Origin: CAZDVQ01 sp964508975
GTDB taxonomy: Bacteria; Bacteroidota; Bacteroidia; Chitinophagales; Saprospiraceae
Direction of reading: 5' to 3'
NCBI GenBank assembly: GCA_964508975.1
Contig: CAZDVQ010000002.1
Span: 1-64,000 of the forward strand
Length of the DNA stretch: 64,000 nucleotides
Shown: one piece after another, positions 58,660 to 64,000 of the stretch
How positions within the stretch are numbered: position 1 is the stretch's first letter
Layout of the letters: every line of letters begins with the position of its first letter
Position numbers and translations under genes: made by a program
Notes under the pieces: generated by a model
What the model was told of the DNA's origin: nothing
Databases searched by the model: none
Seen by the model: only the letters and a program-made list of their open reading frames with translations

Positions 58660-59703
58660 CTAGAATATTTCTCCGCAATCTCCGCAATCACTTTCTACTG
58701 GAGTGCCATACCAAAAATATGCAGTATGACCCAGTTCTGAAAAATTTCCAGAAGGTGCTAGATCCCAATAAAATTGACTTTTGATAAATGCCTTGTTTGG
58801 AGGGCAGAGTTGGGTCAATACATTAATAGCCGCATTTTGGTAATATTGCATATCGGGGCCATTTATACAAGAAAAAGACCAATAGTTTGGTCCATCTGCA
58901 TGAAATGTCAAGTAATCTCTGCTATTATCACCCGCAATGATGTCCTGTGGATTCGGGAAAACATCAAAATAACTAAAATCGTCGAAGTCTAGGTTTAGTG
59001 TATTATGTTTACCAACTCCCTTGATTTCAACATCTTCAAACCAAAGCGGAATATTGGGGTAGCCGATACTTGTGTTGATTTGGTATGTCAACTCAAGGCT
59101 TGCATCCCAAATACCTTGCAATGCTCCTGTGCATGAGCCTAGACGCTGTCCGTAATACCAACCATCCGGTGTTGTGGTTGTGACAGTTCCCTTGCTATAT
59201 ACGGCATACATTTTCAACTCAGCCGTACCATCAGAAAGGCCCTGATCTTTTACTTCAACATCCGACACTACAAACGATTTGTACTGGTCACTGATGCCTG
59301 AAAAACTACTGCTCAGCGCTGAATAAGCCTGGTTGTAAGCAGCGGCAGCGGCACTGGGTGAAACAAGTTCGCCCGTCTTTTGAACAGTAACAACAACAGA
59401 GTCCAACTGTGTTTCTTTGAATTGGACAGTAGGTGTTGAATAATAGTAGTTCAAAGAGGACTCGATACCTTGCTTTGTTTCTTCAACGGTAATGTAATCT
59501 ACATTCCTGGAAGCGTTACCACCTCTGCTCAAGGCAATATACGATTGAAAATCTTTAACCCTTTGGTTAGCTAGCCTTGAGGTGACTTCGTTGGGTTCGA
59601 CAGCCATGGGTATTTTAGCACCGTCACGGCTTGGTTCAACTACCTCGTCAGCAGCGCACCCCCCCCAGAATAAAAATACTAACAAATAACAAATTAAATA
59701 CAT
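58660..59703 (-). CDS. Lipoprotein of unknown function
   Basis: The 347-residue product has a lipoprotein signal (MYLICYLLVFLFWGGC, Cys16) and a mature domain with VDYITVEETKQGIESSLNYY, FKETQLDSVVVTVQKTGELV, SGISDQYKSFVVSDVEVKDQ and a Cys-containing C-terminus (YGTPVESDCGDCGEIF). I do not recognise a family. It precedes the interrupted T9SS gene and may have been its partner at the cell surface. Confidence 0.65.
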   Translation of the reverse strand: MYLICYLLVFLFWGGCAADEVVEPSRDGAKIPMAVEPNEVTSRLANQRVKDFQSYIALSRGGNASRNVDYITVEETKQGIESSLNYYYSTPTVQFKETQLDSVVVTVQKTGELVSPSAAAAAYNQAYSALSSSFSGISDQYKSFVVSDVEVKDQGLSDGTAELKMYAVYSKGTVTTTTPDGWYYGQRLGSCTGALQGIWDASLELTYQINTSIGYPNIPLWFEDVEIKGVGKHNTLNLDFDDFSYFDVFPNPQDIIAGDNSRDYLTFHADGPNYWSFSCINGPDMQYYQNAAINVLTQLCPPNKAFIKSQFYWDLAPSGNFSELGHTAYFWYGTPVESDCGDCGEIF

Positions 59704-59823
59704 TTTTCATAATCCTTACTTTTTAAATGATGAGCTTACTCTTATCGGTTTTCAGCTTTCCCGCCTGCTTTTACAAAATTAGTATTTTTTTTAATATCCC
59801 ACTACTGTTAGAAAATTATTTTT

Positions 59824-59971
59824 TACCCTGCGTGAGCGATGCGGAGGGGTGGGCGCAGCCCAGACCGCAACGCGGGCCGAGCGATTAGCGAGCCCCGAAG
59901 CGTAGCGACCCGAGCATTGGTAGGGGCGTATTGCTATACGCCCCGAAGGTGCGAGGGGCACGCCCAAAAAA
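59824..59971. repeat. GC-rich dispersed intergenic repeat, copy 7 (inverted)
   Basis: It opens CCCTGCGTGAGCG and closes GGGGCACGCCCAAAAAA. It contains TAGGGGCGTATTGCTATACG, close to a block of copy 3, and CGAGCGATTAGCGAGCCCCG. It lies between a lipoprotein promoter region and the end of the DUF5686 gene; the other 120 bases of the gap are AT-rich promoter sequence. Confidence 0.65.
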
Positions 59972-59975
59972 CCAC

Positions 59976-62477
59976 CTAAAACGACGGCGAGAAGCTAAAC
60001 CGCACCCCAAAACGCATGACGTTGGGATCATTGCGTTGGGTAAGCCGCCAGATAGCATCGACCCGGAGGATAGAAAAAATGTTCTCGATGCCCACGCCTA
60101 CCTCGGCATAAAAACCATCGAGGTCCTTGATACCCTCGGGTAGAACAACCACATCCTGCGTGTTGGTAGTCAGTCGGCCCCAAAGGCCACGGAACGACAC
60201 CACCTCGCGCCATTTGAGCTTTTTGATAAGGGGTATCTGGTTCAACACGATACCTTCAAAATGTTGCTCGTACCAGAGCGCAGCATACTCGTCGCTCAGG
60301 TATTCAAACTCGTTCATCATGTTGAACGCAAAGCGGTTAAACATATAGCCCTGGTTGCCCCGGTGGATGGTGAGGAAAGGATAAGGCAGGTCGCCAAAGG
60401 TTTTACCGGCATACAAGTTATAGCGGCCAAAGCCCATGACGCCCATCGGAATTTTTTGCGAAATGCCCAGTTCAAGCTGGTGGTAATTAAACTGACTGTT
60501 CAGGATTCCCTTGATACCCATGGTGTATTTGAGGGTAAGCGTTGGGCGGTCGAAAGTTACCTGTATGCGGTCGTAGGCCGTTTGGATATACTTGTTGCCG
60601 GGTGTCCAACGCAGCCTGACACTCGCATCGGCGCTGGTAAAACGATTAACCGACACGGTATCGCCGTTAACCACCTGGTTAAAGGCAAACACGCCCGGGA
60701 TTTCGTAATACGAGCGGTGCTGGAGCATTACTTTCATCCAGAGGTCTTGCATCAACTCTTTGTCGTAATTGATAATCATAGCGCGCTCTTTCATCAACTT
60801 GCTCAGTGGGCGATTGCGGAGCAAGGCGTTGAAAATATCATCGTGCGAGCCACGGGCATCGCTCTGGTTAACCTGCGAGAAATCGTAGCGGTACTCGAGC
60901 GCTATTTGGCTAAACAGCTTCCCTTTCTTGTGCAAATGCGAGCGGAAATAAGCTTGGTATTTCCACTCTTTATCCAGTTGCCCATAAGCTAGGTAACCTG
61001 AAAAATGTACGCGCTCGCTAAAGTGCCTGTTGGTCCGCAAGCTAATCCTGTAACGGTTACCCTCAATGTTGTTCCAGCTGAAAAATTTGGTCAAGCGGCC
61101 AATCTCAACCGGGCCAGCCCGGAAGAAGCCCGTGGTGATGAAGTGACCCAGGAAAACATAGGTTTTGTATGCCCTTTTCGACTGAACCGAATCGACCATT
61201 TTATAAATGGAGGCCTCGGTTTTAGTGAGTGATTCATGCCGGATGCCTGCCCACCATTTATCGTCCATCTGGTCAGCTTCTTTCAATTTCTCGACCTCAT
61301 AGCCCCGGAACATGTCCTCGTTGATCGGCTTGTTGATGGTTATTTTGCTGCGGCTAGCCGTTTTTACCACGCGGAAGCTATTTTTTTGCTTGCGCTTGGT
61401 CACGTTAAGGCTCAAAAACATTTGTTCGCGGTTTTTGAACCAATATTGGTTATCTACAAACAGGAACTGCTGCCGAATGACAAAGTCGTTGACAAAGTTC
61501 AAGTTGGCTTTATCTAAAATAGTAAACTCAATGGCTTTGATGGCTGCGGTCGAATCGTGGATCCAAGCATAACCCGTAAAACCTAGGTCTTGCTTACGGC
61601 GTGTAATAAAGTCGAGCTTGTAGCACCATTGACCATCAATCATGGCACTATCGCTGATGAAGTACTTGTACACGGGCAAGGCCATGTCGGAAAAAGGGCT
61701 AACGAACGATTTTCCGCCCAACAAAATCAAGTTATCGTAAATGTTGATATCCTCGAAAGTATGGTCAACCACATCGCCAAGACTCATGTTTTCCACGCCT
61801 GAAAAACGCTCGCCTTTAATGATTTCCTTCTTGCGTTTGGGTACTTGGGTGTAGTACACGTCCGACATTTTCTCGCGGAGCATAGCGGGTAAGAATACTT
61901 TACCATCTTCGGTGGTATCGGTATTTTCAAACACGAAAGCAAAAGGCTCGATGAAAATGTTGTTCTTCAGCTTTGGATTATAGTCGTAGAGGTCAAACTC
62001 CGTTTTCAGGTAATTCTCGTAGCTGTATGAATCCAGGTTATCCGCACGGTTAAAGGGCTTGCGTTCAACAATCTTGCGGTAGAGGGTAATCGCGGCGGTA
62101 TCTTTTTTAGGTCGTTTACCAATTACCACGATTTCCTCGCCCATTACGCCACCATCGGTTTCGAGCATAACGGTCATCACCTGGTATGTTCCAGGCGTGA
62201 TATCGATGGTTTTAGTTTTGTAGCCCAGGTACGACACCTGTACACTTTTGAGTTTCAGGTTAGCCGTTTCCAGTAAAAAATTACCGTCCAGGTCGGCGGT
62301 GTTGCCTTCCAGTGTACCGTTGAACACGATATTGGCAAAAGGCAAAGGTTCAAGCGTCTTGGCATCTACTACAATACCTTTTACCTGTGTATTCTGCGCC
62401 GATAGACTAGAGCCTACAACAAGAAAACACAAGGTGGCCAATAATAGACGTAAGTTAAATGGGGTTCTCAAAAACAT
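59976..62477 (-). CDS. DUF5686 outer-membrane protein with carboxypeptidase-regulatory domain
   Basis: The product starts at MFLRTPFNLRLLLATLC (833 residues); three upstream Met codons in frame are less likely. After the signal peptide (ending SLSAQ) comes a CarboxypepD_reg-like domain (VKGIVVDAKTLEPLPFANIV; LKSVQVSYLGYKTKTIDI), then the DUF5686 body (EEIVVIGKRPKKDTAAITLY; WCYKLDFITRRKQDLGFTGY) and a C-terminal beta-barrel of many amphipathic strands ending FGVRFSFSPSF with a final Phe. It should sit in the outer membrane. The function is unknown; relatives are widespread in Bacteroidota. Confidence 0.88.
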   Translation of the reverse strand: MFLRTPFNLRLLLATLCFLVVGSSLSAQNTQVKGIVVDAKTLEPLPFANIVFNGTLEGNTADLDGNFLLETANLKLKSVQVSYLGYKTKTIDITPGTYQVMTVMLETDGGVMGEEIVVIGKRPKKDTAAITLYRKIVERKPFNRADNLDSYSYENYLKTEFDLYDYNPKLKNNIFIEPFAFVFENTDTTEDGKVFLPAMLREKMSDVYYTQVPKRKKEIIKGERFSGVENMSLGDVVDHTFEDINIYDNLILLGGKSFVSPFSDMALPVYKYFISDSAMIDGQWCYKLDFITRRKQDLGFTGYAWIHDSTAAIKAIEFTILDKANLNFVNDFVIRQQFLFVDNQYWFKNREQMFLSLNVTKRKQKNSFRVVKTASRSKITINKPINEDMFRGYEVEKLKEADQMDDKWWAGIRHESLTKTEASIYKMVDSVQSKRAYKTYVFLGHFITTGFFRAGPVEIGRLTKFFSWNNIEGNRYRISLRTNRHFSERVHFSGYLAYGQLDKEWKYQAYFRSHLHKKGKLFSQIALEYRYDFSQVNQSDARGSHDDIFNALLRNRPLSKLMKERAMIINYDKELMQDLWMKVMLQHRSYYEIPGVFAFNQVVNGDTVSVNRFTSADASVRLRWTPGNKYIQTAYDRIQVTFDRPTLTLKYTMGIKGILNSQFNYHQLELGISQKIPMGVMGFGRYNLYAGKTFGDLPYPFLTIHRGNQGYMFNRFAFNMMNEFEYLSDEYAALWYEQHFEGIVLNQIPLIKKLKWREVVSFRGLWGRLTTNTQDVVVLPEGIKDLDGFYAEVGVGIENIFSILRVDAIWRLTQRNDPNVMRFGVRFSFSPSF

Positions 62478-62555
62478 AGATTGGGTATATAGCATTAGTT
62501 TTGTACCGTAGTACATGGGTTAAAATGCAAACTGTTTGCCAAATTAAAACAATTG

Positions 62556-63200
62556 ATGACAAGAACGTTCCCGGTGCACTTCCCGTTGATGGGAAAAGCA
62601 TTAAAAAATGATGAATTTATCTTCCTCGACCTCAGCGTGCAACATGCCGCATTACAACATGTAGATGTGGCCCAACTGGAGGCGCTGAGCCAGTACATCG
62701 ACCAACAACGGGGCAGCAAGCTAGCGCTAGGCGGCTACGCCGAACACCGCGATTTATACCGCTCCAGCACCGTTTTCAAAGATGCTACTCAGGACCGCAA
62801 CATTCACCTGGGCGTAGATTGTTGGGCCGATGCTGGCACCCCTATTTTTGCACCTTTCGATGCGGTAGTTCATAGTTTTAAAAACAACGATTTATACCGC
62901 GATTACGGCCCCACCATCATCCTGCAACATGAACACGAAGGTCAAGTATTTTTCAGCCTTTATGGGCACTTGAGCCTCAGCGACCTCAACGGGCTGTACC
63001 CAGGCAAGCCTATTCCACAAGGTACGGCTTTTTGTCATATCGGGCAAAACCATGAAAACGGCCAATGGCCGCCTCATTTACACCTACAACTCATCCTCGA
63101 CATGCAGGGCCTCTCCGGCGATTACCCCGGCGTAGCTAGCCAGCAAGATGCTCCAGGATTTCTAGCCAACTGCCCCGACCCGATGTTCTTGTTTATGTAA
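62556..63200 (+). CDS. M23-type peptidase-like protein
   Basis: The 214-residue product (ATG at 62556; a TTG one codon earlier is possible) has the lysostaphin-type motifs NIHLGVDCWADAGTPIFAPF (first His and Asp ligands), FFSLYGHLSLSDL and WPPHLHLQL (HxH). All three metal-site regions are present, so activity is likely. No signal peptide is seen, so its place of action is unclear; some cytoplasmic M23-fold proteins of this type have other roles. Confidence 0.8.
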   Translation: MTRTFPVHFPLMGKALKNDEFIFLDLSVQHAALQHVDVAQLEALSQYIDQQRGSKLALGGYAEHRDLYRSSTVFKDATQDRNIHLGVDCWADAGTPIFAPFDAVVHSFKNNDLYRDYGPTIILQHEHEGQVFFSLYGHLSLSDLNGLYPGKPIPQGTAFCHIGQNHENGQWPPHLHLQLILDMQGLSGDYPGVASQQDAPGFLANCPDPMFLFM

Positions 63201-63269
63201 TTACGGTAAACACCGTATGAGCTGGCATCGCTTTGTTGCGTTAATTTGGGGAACTAAAACCCTATTGCC

Positions 63270-63956
63270 ATGCAAAAATTAATTTTGTTGTTCTGCCTGC
63301 TCATCGGGAACCAAGCTTGGAGCCAGATCAGTGTCATTGCAGGATATAACGCGGTGCCTTTCAAAGAAAAACGCCTCGACGAAATCGTGCTGCGCTACAA
63401 CAGCACCCGAACTTGGCTTTCCGAGCAGATGCAAGACTTTCACTATCTTCAAGGCTTCCGACTGGGCCTAGGCTACACCACGCCCAAGGGCATGATATAC
63501 ACGTTTAGCTGGGAAAGCTCCGGCGGCAGCCGTAAAGCCTCTGGCATTCAACCTAATGGTTTAGAAGGTTATCGCAAGGTACAAATCAAGCAAAATAGTT
63601 TCATGATGGGGGTTTCCAAAAAATTCAGAATCGCCGATAGGCTAGGCCTAGCCCCGGGCTTGTCGCTCGATTTAACGGGCGTTATCATCAATACCAAGAG
63701 CAATTCAGATGTAGAAACGCTAAACCTGGTAGATAAATTATCGGTGGGTGCGCACCTGTTTACCCGCGTGGAGTACAACTTGTTTGGCAGCTTCAACATG
63801 GGCATCGAGCCATATTATCACCTCTCGCCAAAAGTTGATTTATATCCCGTCGAGCAAGCATTGGATGCCGTGAACGCTGGCAACTTTGAGCCCGAGGATT
63901 TTAACCGCTCGCTCGATGCTTTTGGCTTTTGCACCTATGTGCGTTATGTTTTTTGA
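63270..63956 (+). CDS. Outer-membrane beta-barrel-like protein
   Basis: The 228-residue product has a signal peptide (LILLFCLLIGNQAWSQ, cleavage near residue 19) and alternating strands such as FRLGLGYTTPKGMIYTFSWE, KQNSFMMGVSKKFRIADRLG and FNMGIEPYYHLSPKV, ending in FCTYVRYVF with a terminal Phe as in outer-membrane barrels. The function is unknown. Confidence 0.7.
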   Translation: MQKLILLFCLLIGNQAWSQISVIAGYNAVPFKEKRLDEIVLRYNSTRTWLSEQMQDFHYLQGFRLGLGYTTPKGMIYTFSWESSGGSRKASGIQPNGLEGYRKVQIKQNSFMMGVSKKFRIADRLGLAPGLSLDLTGVIINTKSNSDVETLNLVDKLSVGAHLFTRVEYNLFGSFNMGIEPYYHLSPKVDLYPVEQALDAVNAGNFEPEDFNRSLDAFGFCTYVRYVF

Positions 63957-63966
63957 TGATGTATTT

Positions 63967-64000
63967 GGGGCCTCCCCGCCGCGCTAAAGCGGCGGCGGGG
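63967..64000. repeat. GC-rich dispersed repeat, copy 8, cut by the window edge
   Basis: GGGGCCTCCCCGCCGCGCTAAAGCGGCGGCGGGG is a GC hairpin starting 11 bases after the last stop codon and running off the end. It is related in style to the other copies (CCGCCGCxGCGGCGG). Confidence 0.45.

Noticed and set aside
60261..60992. Plus-strand 243-codon frame
   Set aside because: It is antisense to the conserved barrel region of the DUF5686 gene and has no promoter or family match.

Overview
This window looks like chromosome from a Bacteroidota bacterium. The evidence is a type IX secretion C-terminal sorting domain, a DUF5686/carboxypeptidase-regulatory outer-membrane protein, a propeller histidine kinase with a LytTR regulator, and repeated TAnnTTTG promoter elements. 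The long GC-rich intergenic repeats ending in TTTTTTGGGCGC resemble those of Saprospira-like genomes, but that finer placement is a guess.

Left host arm (1-23.6 kb): the 5' part of recN, tRNA-Ala, a four-helix-bundle gene flanked by inverted repeats, two tandem peptidoglycan-binding/lysozyme-like genes, a lipoprotein nuclease, and a complete restriction-modification operon (controller protein, C5-cytosine methyltransferase, Sau3AI/MutH-like endonuclease). Then come a PI-PLC-like lipoprotein, a quinone-oxidoreductase-like protein, a SWIM / DUF5691 / MoxR cluster, a toxin-antitoxin pair, threonine dehydrogenase, an M48 lipoprotein protease, rbfA and a two-component system.

Prophage (about 23.64-58.32 kb, about 34.7 kb): a Mu-like transposable phage inserted in a T9SS-sorted secreted-protein gene. 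The two halves of that gene lie at the two ends of the prophage, share a 5-bp duplication (AAATG) and rejoin in frame. Phage layout: leftward CI-like repressor; rightward early genes with MuA-type DDE transposase and MuB-type ATPase; a long block of small early/middle genes with an initiator-type tRNA, a Gp16-like and a Mor-like protein and a RecA-fold ATPase; an accessory zone (HTH cassette on the minus strand, duplicated promoter modules, and a soluble plus four-TM two-gene module); packaging/head genes all on the minus strand; then protease/scaffold, capsid, sheath, tube, frameshifted tail chaperone, tape measure, baseplate and fibre genes on the plus strand; and a DNA adenine methylase at the right end, where Mu carries mom.

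Right host arm (58.3-64 kb): the N-terminal half of the broken gene, a lipoprotein gene, a DUF5686 outer-membrane protein, an M23-type peptidase and a small outer-membrane barrel protein.

Links between regions: GATC is strongly depleted in the prophage (9 sites counted by eye, against about 135 expected by chance) and less so in the host arms, which fits the Sau3AI-like restriction system encoded 17 kb away. The strongest candidates for something undescribed are the phage-borne soluble + four-TM pair (38.2-39.7 kb), the phage initiator tRNA, the duplicated promoter module, and the candidate small RNA inside the head operon.
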